A DNA stretch of 64,000 nucleotides, taken from Methylobacterium sp. DB0501 (GTDB lineage Bacteria > Pseudomonadota > Alphaproteobacteria > Rhizobiales > Beijerinckiaceae). Positions 32,039-43,583 of the stretch are shown here, in pieces. The stretch covers positions 248,001-312,000 of the forward strand of contig NZ_JAAKGV010000003.1 of the NCBI RefSeq assembly GCF_011043735.1. The letters run 5' to 3'. A program made the position numbers and the translations under genes. Numbering within the stretch: position 1 is the first letter of the stretch; every line of letters starts with the position of its first letter. The notes beneath the pieces were generated by a model. It did not search any database, was not told the origin of the DNA, and saw only the letters and a program-made list of their open reading frames with translations.

Positions 32039-34012
32039 GTGACATCCCTCGATCTCCCCCGCTCGCGCATCGGGCGCGTCCGCGCCGTCGCCCGTTCCGC
32101 CGCGCGGCCGGTCCTCGACCGCCTGCATGCCGGCCCCGCCCGGGAGGACGCATCCCGCGAGGAGGAGGCTTCCCGGCAACAGGAGGCTTCCCGCGGGGGC
32201 TTGCGTCACGATACGCTCACGGCCTTCGGCCTCGCCCCGTCCCGGGCCGCCTCGGCCCCGCCGATCGTGGCCGCCCTGGCGCAGCTGCGCCACGTGGTGC
32301 TGGGCGTCGCGGTGCTCAGCGGCGCCGTGAACCTGCTGGCGCTCGCCGGCTCGTTCTACATGCTCGAAGTCTACGACCGGGTGATCCCGAGCCGCAGCGT
32401 GCCGACGCTGGTGGGCCTCAGCCTGATCGTGCTGGTGCTCTATCTGGGCCAGGGCTTCTTCGACCTGATCCGCTCGCGCCTGCTCCTGCGGGCCGGGCGG
32501 GCCTTCGACGAGGCGCTGAGCCGGCGGGTTTTCCGCGCCGTCGTCACCCTGCCGCTGCGCGGGAGGGGCGAGGCCGACGGCCTCAGGCCGATGCGCGACC
32601 TCGACCAGATCCGTGCCGCCCTCGCCGGCGGCGGACCGGGCGCGCTGTTCGACCTGCCCTGGATCCCGGTCTATCTCGGCCTGCTCTTCGCCTTCCACAT
32701 CTGGATCGGGCTCACCGCCCTCGTCGGCGCGCTGGCGCTGGTCGGCCTGACGGTGCTGGCCGAGATCCTCACCCGCCACCACGCCCGCGACGCCCGCGAG
32801 GCGGGAGCCGCCCGCGGCTTCGTCGCCGAGGCGAGCCGGCGCAACGCCGAGACCGTGCGGGCGATGGGCATGGAGGCCGACCTCGCCGGCATCTGGGCCC
32901 GGGCGAGCGCCGCCTCGCACGCCACCCAGGAGCGCACCGCCGAGATCACGGGTGCGATCCACAACGCCTCGAAGGTGCTGCGGGTGGTGCTGCAATCGGC
33001 GGTGCTCGGCGTCGGCGCCTTCCTGGTGATCCGCCAGGAGGCGACCGCCGGGGTCATCATCGCCGGCTCGATCCTCAGCGCCCGCGCGCTGGCGCCGATC
33101 GACCAGGCGATCGGCTACTGGAAGACCTTCGCGTCGGCCCGCATGTGCTGGCGCCATCTCGGCGCGGCGCTCTCCGCCGCCGGCGACGAGCCGGAAGGCC
33201 TGACCCTGCCGGCCCCGCGCGACGGGCTCACCGTCGAGCAGGCCAGCGTCGGCCCTCCCGGCAGCCAGCGCCTCACCGTCCTCGATGTCGGCCTGACGCT
33301 CGAGCCCGGGCAGGGGCTCGGCATCGTCGGCCACAGCGCCTCGGGCAAGTCGTCCCTCGCCCGGCTGCTCGTCGGGATCTGGCAGCCGGTGCGGGGGGCG
33401 GTGCGCCTCGACGGCGCCCGCCTCGACCAGTGGCGGTCGCAGGATCTCGGCCGCCATATCGGCTACCTGCCGCAGGAGGTCGAGCTGTTTCCCGGCACGG
33501 TGGCGGCCAACATCGCCCGCTTCCGGCCGGGCGCGGAGGCCGACGGCATCATCGCGGCGGCCAGGGCCGCGCGGGTCCACGACATGATCCTGTCCCTGCC
33601 CGAGGGCTACCAGACCCAGATCGGCGAGCGCGGCGCGCTGCTCTCGGCCGGCCAGCGCCAGCGCCTGGCGCTGGCCCGCGCCCTCTACGGCGACCCCTTC
33701 CTGGTGGTGCTCGACGAGCCAAACTCCAACCTCGACCAGGAAGGCGAGGCGGCGCTCACCGAGGCGATCGCCGGGGTGCGGGCGCGCGGCGGCATCGTCG
33801 TGGTGGTCGCCCACCGGCCGAGCGCGCTCGCGGCCCTCGACCAGGTGATGGTAATGGCCCATGGCCGCGTCCAGGCGCTCGGCCCCCGCGACGAGATCCT
33901 GCCCACCCTCAACCGACCCCGCGCCATGCCGGCGGAGGCGCCGATGCAGGCCGGCTCGGCGAGCTTCGCGCCCGGCTTCACCCTCAAGCTCGCCCAGGGA
34001 GGGCGTTCGTGA
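32039..34012 (+). CDS. Type I secretion ABC transporter (PrtD/HlyB-like)
   Basis: A 657-residue permease-ATPase. An arginine-rich, variable N-terminus (1 to about 85) precedes a membrane domain with the family segment FYMLEVYDRVIPSRSVPTL. The nucleotide-binding domain has Walker A GHSASGKSS (about 431-439), the signature LSAGQRQR (about 535, with A in place of the usual G) and Walker B LVVLDEP (about 555). No peptidase C39 domain is seen. The GTG at 32039 is preceded by GGAG; other in-frame GTGs lie upstream. It exports cargo in one step together with HlyD and a TolC-like protein not in this window. Confidence 0.9.
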   Translation: MTSLDLPRSRIGRVRAVARSAARPVLDRLHAGPAREDASREEEASRQQEASRGGLRHDTLTAFGLAPSRAASAPPIVAALAQLRHVVLGVAVLSGAVNLLALAGSFYMLEVYDRVIPSRSVPTLVGLSLIVLVLYLGQGFFDLIRSRLLLRAGRAFDEALSRRVFRAVVTLPLRGRGEADGLRPMRDLDQIRAALAGGGPGALFDLPWIPVYLGLLFAFHIWIGLTALVGALALVGLTVLAEILTRHHARDAREAGAARGFVAEASRRNAETVRAMGMEADLAGIWARASAASHATQERTAEITGAIHNASKVLRVVLQSAVLGVGAFLVIRQEATAGVIIAGSILSARALAPIDQAIGYWKTFASARMCWRHLGAALSAAGDEPEGLTLPAPRDGLTVEQASVGPPGSQRLTVLDVGLTLEPGQGLGIVGHSASGKSSLARLLVGIWQPVRGAVRLDGARLDQWRSQDLGRHIGYLPQEVELFPGTVAANIARFRPGAEADGIIAAARAARVHDMILSLPEGYQTQIGERGALLSAGQRQRLALARALYGDPFLVVLDEPNSNLDQEGEAALTEAIAGVRARGGIVVVVAHRPSALAALDQVMVMAHGRVQALGPRDEILPTLNRPRAMPAEAPMQAGSASFAPGFTLKLAQGGRS

Positions 34013-35319
34013 TGAACTCGATCAGCCCTGGGACCCAGGCCTCGATCCGCCGCCACCTGCTCGCCGGCGCGCTCGGCGGCGCGCTCCTGTTCGTCGGTGC
34101 CGGCGGCTGGGCGGCTTTGGCCGAGTTCTCCGGCGCCGTCGTCACCGCCGGTTCGCTGGTGGTCGAGTCCGACGTCAAGAAGGTGCAGCATCCGACCGGC
34201 GGCGTCGTCGGCGAGCTGCGGGTCAAGAACGGCGACCGGGTCGCCGCCGGCGACGTGCTCCTGCGCCTCGACGAGACGGTGCTGCAGGCCAACCTCGCCA
34301 TCGTCACCCGCTCGATCGACGAATCGACCGCCCGCCGGGCCCGGCTCGAGGCCGAGCGCGACGGTGCGTCCGACGTGACCTTCCCGCACGAGCTGACGGC
34401 GCGGGTCGCCGATCCGGTGGTGGCCGGGCTGATCGGCGGCGAGCGCCGGCTGTTCCAGACGAGGGGAAGCGCCCGAGAGGGCCAGAAGTCGCAGCTCGCC
34501 GAGCGGGTCGGCCAGCTCGACGAGCAGATCCGCGGCCTCGACGAGCAGATCGCCGCCAAGGCCCGGGAGATCGTCCTGATCGAGCGCGAGCTCGGCGGGG
34601 TGCGGGACCTATGGGAGAAGAAGCTGGTGCCGATCCAGCGGGTGAGCGCGCTCGAGCGCGACCTCGCGCGGCTGGAGGGCGAGAAGGGGACGCTGGTCTC
34701 GACCATCGCCCAGGTCCGCGGCCGCATCACCGAGACGCGGCTGCAGATCCTGCAGATCGACCAGGACCTGCGCACCGAGGTCGGCAAGGAGCTGGCCGAG
34801 ATCCGCAGCAAGACCTCGGAATACGCCGAGCGGCGCATCACCGCCGAGGACCAGCTGAAGCGCGTCGAGATCCGGGCGCCGCAGGACGGGCTCGTGCACC
34901 AGCTGGCGGTCCACACCGTCGGCGGCGTCGTGGCGCCGGGCGCCGAGATCATGCAGATCGTGCCGACCGCCGATCACCTGACGGTCGAGGCGAAGCTCGC
35001 GCCGCAGGACATCGACCAGGTCCATGTCGGGCAGGCGGCCTCGTTGCGGTTCTCGGCCTTCAACCAGCGCACCACGCCGATCGTCAACGGGGCGGTGTCG
35101 CGGATCTCTCCCGACCTGACCACCGACCCGCGCACCGGCCAGGGCTACTACACCACCCGGGTCGCCGTGCCGGACGCCGAGCTGAGGCGCCTCGGTACGG
35201 TGCGGCTCACCCCCGGCATGCCGGTCGAGGCCTTCATCCAGACCCAGCCGCGCACGGTGCTGAGCTACTTCACGAAGCCTCTCGCCGATCAGGTCGCGCG
35301 CGCGTTCCGGGAGAAGTGA
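34012..35319 (+). CDS. HlyD-family type I secretion adaptor
   Basis: A 435-residue membrane fusion protein. A single membrane segment (about 15-38, LLAGALGGALLFVGAGGWAAL) follows a short cytoplasmic tail. Then come lipoyl-like halves (GGVVGELRVKNGDRVAAGDVLLRLDE at about 63-88 and EIRAPQDGLVHQL) around a long coiled coil (about 145-285), and a beta-barrel domain with the family end PGMPVEAFIQTQPRTVLSYFTKPL. The ATG overlaps the ABC gene's stop (TGATG), so translation is coupled. It would join the inner-membrane ATPase to an outer-membrane channel. Confidence 0.93.
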   Translation: MNSISPGTQASIRRHLLAGALGGALLFVGAGGWAALAEFSGAVVTAGSLVVESDVKKVQHPTGGVVGELRVKNGDRVAAGDVLLRLDETVLQANLAIVTRSIDESTARRARLEAERDGASDVTFPHELTARVADPVVAGLIGGERRLFQTRGSAREGQKSQLAERVGQLDEQIRGLDEQIAAKAREIVLIERELGGVRDLWEKKLVPIQRVSALERDLARLEGEKGTLVSTIAQVRGRITETRLQILQIDQDLRTEVGKELAEIRSKTSEYAERRITAEDQLKRVEIRAPQDGLVHQLAVHTVGGVVAPGAEIMQIVPTADHLTVEAKLAPQDIDQVHVGQAASLRFSAFNQRTTPIVNGAVSRISPDLTTDPRTGQGYYTTRVAVPDAELRRLGTVRLTPGMPVEAFIQTQPRTVLSYFTKPLADQVARAFREK

Positions 35320-35358
35320 GGCGGGGGCCCGTCACCGGGACGGGCTCCTCGTTGTCTC

Positions 35359-35451
35359 TCAGCCTCCGATGACGCCGGAGGCGCCGACCACGGCCACCAC
35401 CAGCCCGCAGGCCAGGACGCCGATCATCGCATAGGTGATGGTCTTCAGCAT
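35359..35451 (-). CDS. Possible 30-residue membrane peptide
   Basis: A 30-codon frame reading MLKTITYAMIGVLACGLVVA then VVGASGVIGG. It is nearly all hydrophobic, one membrane span with a short positive N-terminus, and codon use matches the genome. The ribosome binding site is weak. It is convergent with hlyD. Small single-span proteins of this kind are often missed; here the coding call is tentative. Confidence 0.4.
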   Translation of the reverse strand: MLKTITYAMIGVLACGLVVAVVGASGVIGG

Positions 35452-35461
35452 CGTCGGTCTC

Positions 35462-35953
35462 GTCTTGCCGGGTTGGATGGAGCCCGCTGCACGCAGATCA
35501 CGCGCCGGTGGGGTCGCGACGGCGGGCGGCTTCCGGATAGAACGACGAACGCGGCGGAAAGTTCACCGCAACGCACAAATCCCGGGGCGCCAATTGAGAC
35601 GGGTCCGTCGGAAAGTGCGCCGGCGCACGTCGGATGCTTCGGTGATAGCGAAGTCCCGGCCGGACTGCGCGCTCCTGAACCCTCCCCCCCTCTGCGGGTG
35701 AGGGTGCCCCGCGGAGCGGGGCGGGAGAGGCGACGACGCTTCCGAACATGACTGAACCGTTCGACGGGCGCGACCTGGATCGGCGTCGCGCGCTGCCCCT
35801 CTCCCGGCCCGCTCCACAGGCCACGCTCTCCCGTCCGAAGTCGGGCGGGCCCGATTTGCGCATGTCGATGCGGAACTCGGGCGAGCCCGAGGTCCGTGGG
35901 GGGAGGGGACAGGAGTGCGATCGTTCTAGGGAAGTGTTGTCCCCGACAGTCGC
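35462..35953. other. Intergenic region, about 490 bp
   Basis: No gene is supported. It contains GC-rich low-complexity stretches and a palindrome GCCCCGCGGAGCGGGGC at about 35708-35724, plus runs of CCCTCTCCC type near 35790. Short frames that cross it have no recognisable protein and no ribosome binding site. Confidence 0.5.
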
Positions 35954-37720
<1,767 letters not shown>

Positions 37721-37972
37721 CGTGGCGATCGATCCCGGTTCTTCGCACGCGTGCGGCCCACGGTCGGGAGAGAGGCGGGATGCAAGAACCCCGCCGCATT
37801 CTCCCCGTACGTCCCGTTAGGCCCCACCCGCTTCTCGCAACGCGCAAGCGTCACCTTATGTTTCAGGCGAGCGGTGCAATCCGTCTTGTAATCCGCCGTT
37901 CCTGAACGGGAGTTGAGCGGCGCTGCACCGCACACCGCTTTCCCGCAGCGCCGTTCCCCGGATCGATCCCCG

Positions 37973-39328
37973 TCACGCCTCCCGCGCCCGCCGGTTCTCC
38001 GGCATGATGAACGCCACCAGCACCAGCGCCGCGAAGGCCACCGCGGCCAGTCCCAGGAAGGCGGCATGGGTGCCGAAATGGTCGGCCATGTAGCCCGACA
38101 GGGTGGTGCTGGCGGCGGCGCCCAGTCCCATCGCGGTGCCCACCGCCCCGAGCGCCATGTTGAACCGGCCGGTGCCGCGGGTGCAATCCGCCACGATCAG
38201 CGGCACCATCACGCCGAGCACCGCGGCCGAGATGCCGTCGAAGACCTGCACCGCCACCAGCAGTTCGGGCGCATCCGTATAGGCGAATAGCAGGCCGCGG
38301 ATCGGCAGGGCGGCGAAGCCGATGATGAGGAGCGGGCGCCGGCCGTAGGCCTGGGCGGCGCGGCCGACCGCGGGCGCGATCAGCGCCATCACCATCTGCG
38401 GGGCCATGATGCAGGCGGCGATCAGGATGGTGGCGGTCTGGCTCGCCCGCACCGTGAGCACGCTGCCGACCAGCGGCAGCATCGCCGCGTTGGCGACGAA
38501 GAACAGGGTGATGCAGGCGGCAAAGCACAGCAGGGCCCGGTTGGTGAGCAGGAGCTTCAGGCTCGCCCAGCCGCCCGGTGCCTCGCCGCCGCCGGGGGCT
38601 TGCGGCCGCACCACGTCGATCTCGCTCGCGCGCACGCAGTACAGCGCGGCCAGCGTCGGCAGCGCGAGCGCCGCCGTCACGTAGAACACCGCCTCGCTCG
38701 ACAGGTAGTAGCCGCAGGCGCCCATGCCGGCGGCGGCGAGCGCGTTGCCGATCGAGGAGAAGCGGGCATTGCGCCCGAGGCGTTCGCCGAGGCCCGCATG
38801 GCCCACGAGGCCGAGGCTGATCGCGGCGATCGCCGGCGTCAGGGTGCAGCTTGCGATCGAGTGCGCCGCCATCGCGAGCGCCACGATCAGGAAGGTCGGG
38901 AACAGCGCCAGGCCGGCGGCCGAGGCGCCGATGATCGCCACCGACAGGGCGGCGATGAAGCGCTTGGAGGTCACCCAGTCGACGAAGGCGCCGCCGGGCA
39001 CCTGCCCGAACAGGCTGAACAGCCCGCCGATGGTGAGCACCAGCCCGATATCGGACTGTGTCCAGCTCTGCGAGGTGAAGTAGACCGCCACGAACGGGCC
39101 GAAGCCCGTCTGCAGGTTGGCGACGAAGAACGTGAACGCGTCGAGGCCGCGGGTGCTGGCGAGCGAGGGCGCCGGCTTCTCCCGCCGCCGCCCCGCCGAC
39201 CCGCCGGCCCGGTCCCGCAGAGCGTCGCGGGCCGGATCCTGGCGGGAATCCGGCCGCGCGTCGGAGCGAGGAACGTCCCGGTCGCGATGGGCGAGGGGGC
39301 GGCGGAAGGCCTGGCGCGGTCGCGTCAT
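37973..39328 (-). CDS. MFS transporter
   Basis: A 451-residue protein with about 12 membrane segments after an unusual 55-residue arginine- and proline-rich N-terminal tail. The family A-motif region is seen as GGAFVDWVTSKRF (after TM2) and AQAYGRRPLLIIGFAAL in the second half. The ATG at 39328 overlaps the PRC-barrel gene stop by four bases (ATGA), which supports the long start, although a shorter start inside the tail cannot be excluded. Such proteins export or import small metabolites; no substrate can be inferred. Confidence 0.85.
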   Translation of the reverse strand: MTRPRQAFRRPLAHRDRDVPRSDARPDSRQDPARDALRDRAGGSAGRRREKPAPSLASTRGLDAFTFFVANLQTGFGPFVAVYFTSQSWTQSDIGLVLTIGGLFSLFGQVPGGAFVDWVTSKRFIAALSVAIIGASAAGLALFPTFLIVALAMAAHSIASCTLTPAIAAISLGLVGHAGLGERLGRNARFSSIGNALAAAGMGACGYYLSSEAVFYVTAALALPTLAALYCVRASEIDVVRPQAPGGGEAPGGWASLKLLLTNRALLCFAACITLFFVANAAMLPLVGSVLTVRASQTATILIAACIMAPQMVMALIAPAVGRAAQAYGRRPLLIIGFAALPIRGLLFAYTDAPELLVAVQVFDGISAAVLGVMVPLIVADCTRGTGRFNMALGAVGTAMGLGAAASTTLSGYMADHFGTHAAFLGLAAVAFAALVLVAFIMPENRRAREA

Positions 39329-40125
39329 TTGTCCGGCGGGTTGCGCGAAGCGGCCTGGTCGGCGTCGGGAGCCGGAGCCGGGGCCGCGACCGGCGGCGTG
39401 GCGGGAGCGGGCGCCGGCGCGGACGCCGAGGGTTGGGCGGGCGCCGCTTGGGTGGGGGCCGCTTGGCTAGGGGCAGGGACCGCTTGGCTAGGGGTAGGGG
39501 ATGCTTGGGAGGGCGCACCTTGGGCGGGCGCCGGGACCGGGCCGGCCGGGCCGAGCACGACGATCGGGTCGCCGGGCTTGTACTCGGGCGAGACCCGCAC
39601 CTGGTTGCGGTTCAGCTGCAGCACCGCGCGGCCGGGCTTGTTGTCGGCCGAGAAGTGCAGGGCGCGCCAATCGACCGCGATCTTGCGCGAGCCGACGCCG
39701 AGGAAGCCGCCGAAATCGATGATCGCGGCCCGCGGCCGGCCGTCCTTGTCGACGATGATGTCGATGATGCGGCCCATATCCTCGCCGGCGGCGCTGCGCA
39801 CCGGCTTGCCGAGGACGCCGTCGTAATCCTGGGTGTCGAGGACGGTCGCCGGGGTGCCGGTCGGGATCGCCGGAGCCTGCGCGGCGGGAGCCGGCGCAGG
39901 AGCCGGGTTCGCCGGGGCGGCCTGGTTCGCGGCGGGCGGCGGGGCGGCGGGCTGCGGGGCGGGAGCGGCCTGCGGCGGCTGGGCGGGGATCGCCGCCGGC
40001 GGCTTCACGGCGTCCGCGGGCGCCGAGCCCTGCTGCGCCTCGGCCGCCGTCACGGCGGAGAGCGCGGCGAAGGCCGTCAGGATCGTCCGCAGGGTTCCGG
40101 TCAAGCGGGTCTCTCGCAGCGTCAC
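39325..40125 (-). CDS. PRC-barrel domain protein, secreted, Ala/Pro-rich
   Basis: A 266-residue protein. From GTG 40125 it starts with a signal-peptide-like [20 protein letters not shown] and a cleavage site near AEA. A long Ala/Pro/Gln linker follows, then a PRC-barrel (about 110-175, [20 protein letters not shown] and [12 protein letters not shown]), then another Pro/Ala/Gln-rich repetitive tail. PRC-barrel proteins are small beta folds used in photosynthetic reaction centres, RimM and many stress proteins. The start is uncertain; an ATG at 40278 would add 51 residues. The gene overlaps the MFS gene by four bases. Confidence 0.78.
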   Translation of the reverse strand: MTLRETRLTGTLRTILTAFAALSAVTAAEAQQGSAPADAVKPPAAIPAQPPQAAPAPQPAAPPPAANQAAPANPAPAPAPAAQAPAIPTGTPATVLDTQDYDGVLGKPVRSAAGEDMGRIIDIIVDKDGRPRAAIIDFGGFLGVGSRKIAVDWRALHFSADNKPGRAVLQLNRNQVRVSPEYKPGDPIVVLGPAGPVPAPAQGAPSQASPTPSQAVPAPSQAAPTQAAPAQPSASAPAPAPATPPVAAPAPAPDADQAASRNPPDK

Positions 40126-40550
40126 GCGGGCTGTCCCAAGGGCAACCGCGGCGGGAGCCGCGGGTTCCGGGACTGCGCGTCCTCCATGGGGGAGAAACGC
40201 GGCGAAGGTGTGGGGGCGGGGCGGCAGGGGCAGCCGGGCGGGCGCGTCACCGCCGCGGTCGAGCCGTCGAGCAGACATCGTGGGCCTCCGGGGCGGGCAC
40301 GGCGGCCCGCCCGAGCATCGGTCGTCGGGTTGTCGCGGCGGGGGGCGCCGCGCCGGGCGGGTCTTCGAGGGCCCGCGCCGTGGAAACCGCACAGTGCGGT
40401 GCACCGGGCGAGGTTGTCCAGGCGGAGTCCCGGCCCGTTCGCGCTTTCTCCAGGGAGTGTGGTTCCGCAATACGGGCGGGTGGCGGGGGGCGGTGCCCCA
40501 CGCTACATCGCGGGGACTCCAGAGAAGACACCGTCCGAGAAACCCGCCCG
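40126..40550. other. Divergent intergenic region, about 425 bp
   Basis: Lies between the minus-strand PRC-barrel gene and plus-strand pdxJ, so it should hold both promoters. Very GC-rich. I find no clear sigma-70 site, hairpin or conserved element in it. Confidence 0.45.
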
Positions 40551-41321
40551 ATGCCCGCCTCGCCTCTCCGCCTCGGCGTCAACGTCGACCACGTCGCCAC
40601 CCTGCGCAACGCCCGCGGCGGCACGCTGCCGGATCCGGTGCGGGCGGCCCATGCGGCGATCGCGGCGGGCGCCGACGGCATCACCGCCCACCTGCGCGAG
40701 GATCGCCGCCACATCCGCGATTCCGACGTCGAGCGGCTGATGCGCGAGATCGACCGGCCGCTCAACTTCGAGATGGCGGTGACCGACGAGATGATGGGGA
40801 TCGTCCTGCGCCTGAAGCCCCACGCCGCCTGCCTGGTGCCGGAGAAGCGCGAGGAGCGCACCACCGAGGGCGGGCTCGACATCATCGGCGGCCGCGAGCA
40901 CCTCGCCCCGGCCATCGCGCGCCTCAACGCGGCCGGCGTGCGGGTCTCGCTGTTCGTCGAGCCGGAGATCCACGTGATGGAGGCGGCCCGCGCCCTGGGC
41001 GCCCCGGTCGTCGAGCTGCATACCGGCACCTATTGCGAGGCGGTGATCGCCGGCGATCCGGAGAAGATCCGGGCCGAGCTCGCCCGGCTCGCCCGCGCGG
41101 CGGAGCATGGCGGGGGCCTGGGGCTCGAGATCCATGCCGGCCACGGCCTGACCGTCGAGAGCGTCGGGCCGGTGGCGGCCTTGGCCCAGGTGCGCGAACT
41201 GAATATCGGCCATGCCCTGATGGCCGAGGCGATCTTCGACGGCCTGCCCGCCGCGATCCGGGCGATGCGGGCGGCGATGGAGGCGGGCCGCGCGCAGGCG
41301 CAGGCCGGAGGCCCCGCATGA
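40551..41321 (+). CDS. pdxJ: Pyridoxine 5'-phosphate synthase
   Basis: A 256-residue TIM-barrel protein. The N-terminal [17 protein letters not shown] and the active-site segments [37 protein letters not shown] and [10 protein letters not shown] are diagnostic of PdxJ. It condenses 1-deoxyxylulose-5-phosphate with 3-amino-2-oxopropyl phosphate to pyridoxine 5'-phosphate. The stop overlaps acpS start by four bases, the standard order in alphaproteobacteria. Confidence 0.97.
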   Translation: MPASPLRLGVNVDHVATLRNARGGTLPDPVRAAHAAIAAGADGITAHLREDRRHIRDSDVERLMREIDRPLNFEMAVTDEMMGIVLRLKPHAACLVPEKREERTTEGGLDIIGGREHLAPAIARLNAAGVRVSLFVEPEIHVMEAARALGAPVVELHTGTYCEAVIAGDPEKIRAELARLARAAEHGGGLGLEIHAGHGLTVESVGPVAALAQVRELNIGHALMAEAIFDGLPAAIRAMRAAMEAGRAQAQAGGPA

Positions 41322-41719
41322 TTGTCGGCATCGGCTCCGACCTCTGCGACATCCGCCGCATCGAGCGCTCGCTGGAGCGTTTCGGCGACCGCTTCACCCA
41401 CCGGGTCTTCACCGAGGGCGAGCGCGCCCGCAGCGACCGGCGCGCCGCCCGCGCGCCGTCCTATGCGCGACGCTTCGCCGCCAAGGAGGCCTGCTCGAAG
41501 GCGCTGGGCACCGGCATGAGCCACGGCGTGTTCTGGCGCGACATGGAGGTGGTGAACCTGCCCGGCGGCCGTCCGACCCTGCGGCTCACCAACGGCGCGG
41601 CCGAGCGCCTCGCCGCCCTGATGCCGCCGGGCCACCGCCCGGTGGTCCACGTGACGCTGACCGACGATCCCCCGCTCGCCCAGGCCTTCGTCATCATCGA
41701 GGCCTTGCCGGAGGGGTAG
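41318..41719 (+). CDS. acpS: Holo-[acyl-carrier-protein] synthase
   Basis: A 133-residue phosphopantetheinyl transferase. It starts [25 protein letters not shown] with the metal-binding acidic residues and has [21 protein letters not shown] (about 47-67), both AcpS signatures. It moves phosphopantetheine from CoA to acyl carrier protein. The ATG overlaps the pdxJ stop (ATGA), so the two genes are translationally coupled. Confidence 0.97.
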   Translation: MIVGIGSDLCDIRRIERSLERFGDRFTHRVFTEGERARSDRRAARAPSYARRFAAKEACSKALGTGMSHGVFWRDMEVVNLPGGRPTLRLTNGAAERLAALMPPGHRPVVHVTLTDDPPLAQAFVIIEALPEG

Positions 41720-41966
41720 GGCGGAGACGGTAGGCCTCCTCCAGCCCCCGGCCCCGATCCGGAGGTGGGATGGAGGATCGCGAGGCCGACCCGGTCCCGG
41801 TCGTCCGGACCCGGTCGCGGGCGGCGAGGTGATTCGCTCCCGTCGCGCCACCGCGTTGCGGGCGGGCAAGCGTTGGTCTAGACCCCCCGCACCGCGCAAA
41901 AAGCCGGCCGCGTGCCCTCGGCGGGGGCGAAGGCGCATTCTGCACGGACCGCCGGAGAGAACGAGC

Positions 41967-42758
41967 ATGGATCGCGCACGCACGGACCACGACCTGAAAC
42001 GCGGCAAGGAAGCCGGCGTCTGGGACTCGATCAAGGAAACCGTCAAGGTCGGCATCCAGGCGCTGCTGATCGCCGTGGTGGTCCGCACCCTGCTGTTCCA
42101 GCCGTTCAACATCCCCTCCGGCTCGCTGATTCCGACCCTGCTGATCGGCGACTACCTCTTCGTATCGAAGTACTCCTACGGCTATTCCAAGTACTCGCTG
42201 CCGCTGAGCGAGTATTTGCCGATCGAGGCCAAGGGCCGGATCTGGGGCGCTTACCCCAAGCAGGGCGACATCTCGGTGTTCAAGCTGCCGAAGGACAACG
42301 CGACCGACTACATCAAGCGGGTGATCGGGCTGCCGGGCGACCGGATCCAGGTGATCGAGGGCGTGCTCAACATCAACGGCCGGCCGGTGAAGCGCGAGCG
42401 CATCGCCGATTACTCGACCACCGACGCGTTCGGGCAGCCGACCCTGGTGCCGCAATACCGCGAGACCCTGCCCAACGGCGTCACCCACGACATCATCGAG
42501 CGCGACGGCGACCGCGGCCTGTGGGACAACACCCAGGTCTACACCGTGCCGCCGAACCACTTCTTCATGATGGGCGACAACCGCGACAACTCCACCGATT
42601 CCCGCGATCTCGGCAATGTCGGCTACGTGCCCTACGAGAATCTGATCGGCCGGGCCGAGGTGATCTTCTTCTCGATCGACGAGGGCGCTGCCGCCTGGCA
42701 GATCTGGAACTGGCCCTGGACGGTGCGCTGGAACCGGATCTTCAAGCCGATCCACTGA
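41967..42758 (+). CDS. lepB: Signal peptidase I
   Basis: A 263-residue membrane peptidase. One N-terminal segment (about 25-42, KVGIQALLIAVVVRTLLF) is followed by the catalytic serine in NIPSGSLIPTLLIGDYLFVSK (family SGSM here SGSL), the lysine in DYIKRVIGLPGD, and the box MGDNRDNSTDSR. It removes Sec signal peptides at the periplasmic face. The ATG at 41967 has a GGAGAG upstream. It precedes rnc and era as is standard. Confidence 0.97.
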   Translation: MDRARTDHDLKRGKEAGVWDSIKETVKVGIQALLIAVVVRTLLFQPFNIPSGSLIPTLLIGDYLFVSKYSYGYSKYSLPLSEYLPIEAKGRIWGAYPKQGDISVFKLPKDNATDYIKRVIGLPGDRIQVIEGVLNINGRPVKRERIADYSTTDAFGQPTLVPQYRETLPNGVTHDIIERDGDRGLWDNTQVYTVPPNHFFMMGDNRDNSTDSRDLGNVGYVPYENLIGRAEVIFFSIDEGAAAWQIWNWPWTVRWNRIFKPIH

Positions 42759-42773
42759 CGGGAGCCGAAGAGC

Positions 42774-43583
42774 GTGATCGACGCCGACGCCGCAACGCCG
42801 CAGGGCGAACCGCCGGTTGCGGGACCCGGGACCGCCGGTCCGGGTGACGCCCCGCCGCGGCGCAAGCGCGGCATGAGGCGTCGGCCCGACCTCTCGGTGC
42901 TGGAGGAGCGCATCGGCCACCGCTTCGCCGACCGCGACCTCCTGGTGCAGGCGCTCACCCATGTCAGCGCGACCAACGGCCGGGTCAGCTACCAGCGCCT
43001 GGAATTCCTCGGCGACCGGGTGCTCGGCCTCGCCGTGGCCGACGGGCTCTACAACGCCCTGCCCGGGGCCGACGAGGGCGACCTGTCGCGGCGCCTGTCG
43101 AGCCTGGTGCGGCGCGAGAGCTGCGCCATGGTGGCCAATGCCTGGGAGGTCGGGCCGCACCTGAACCTCGGCGGCGGCGAGGTCCATGGCGGCGGGCGCC
43201 GCAACTCGGCGATCCTCGCCGACGTCTGCGAGGCGATCCTCGGCGCGGTCTTCCTCGATGCCGGCTACGGCGCCGCCAAGGCGGTGATCGACCGCGCCTT
43301 CGAGGCCGACCGGCAGACGGAGGGCACGCGCAGCCGCGACCCGAAATCGGCGTTGCAGGAATGGGCGCAGGCGCAGGGCTGGCCGACGCCGACCTACGTG
43401 GTGGTGGAGCGGGCCGGGCCCGACCACGCGCCGCAATTTCGCATCGAGGCCCGGGTCACCGGCACCGCGCCCGGCATCGGCATCGGCGGCTCCAAGCGCC
43501 TGGCCGAGCAGACGGCCGCGCGTGCGCTGCTGGTGCGCGAGGGGCTGTGGACCGGGGACGAGCCCGGGGAGCAACCAGAATGA
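42774..43583 (+). CDS. rnc: Ribonuclease III
   Basis: A 269-residue enzyme. The N-terminal tail is proline-rich (about 1-40). The catalytic domain has the signature RLEFLGDRVLGLAVAD with the metal-binding acidic residues, and NSAILADVCEAILGAVFLDAG. The C-terminal double-stranded RNA-binding domain is about 195-265. It cleaves rRNA precursors and double-stranded RNA. The GTG at 42774 follows lepB by 15 bases, and the stop overlaps the era start. Confidence 0.97.
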   Translation: MIDADAATPQGEPPVAGPGTAGPGDAPPRRKRGMRRRPDLSVLEERIGHRFADRDLLVQALTHVSATNGRVSYQRLEFLGDRVLGLAVADGLYNALPGADEGDLSRRLSSLVRRESCAMVANAWEVGPHLNLGGGEVHGGGRRNSAILADVCEAILGAVFLDAGYGAAKAVIDRAFEADRQTEGTRSRDPKSALQEWAQAQGWPTPTYVVVERAGPDHAPQFRIEARVTGTAPGIGIGGSKRLAEQTAARALLVREGLWTGDEPGEQPE

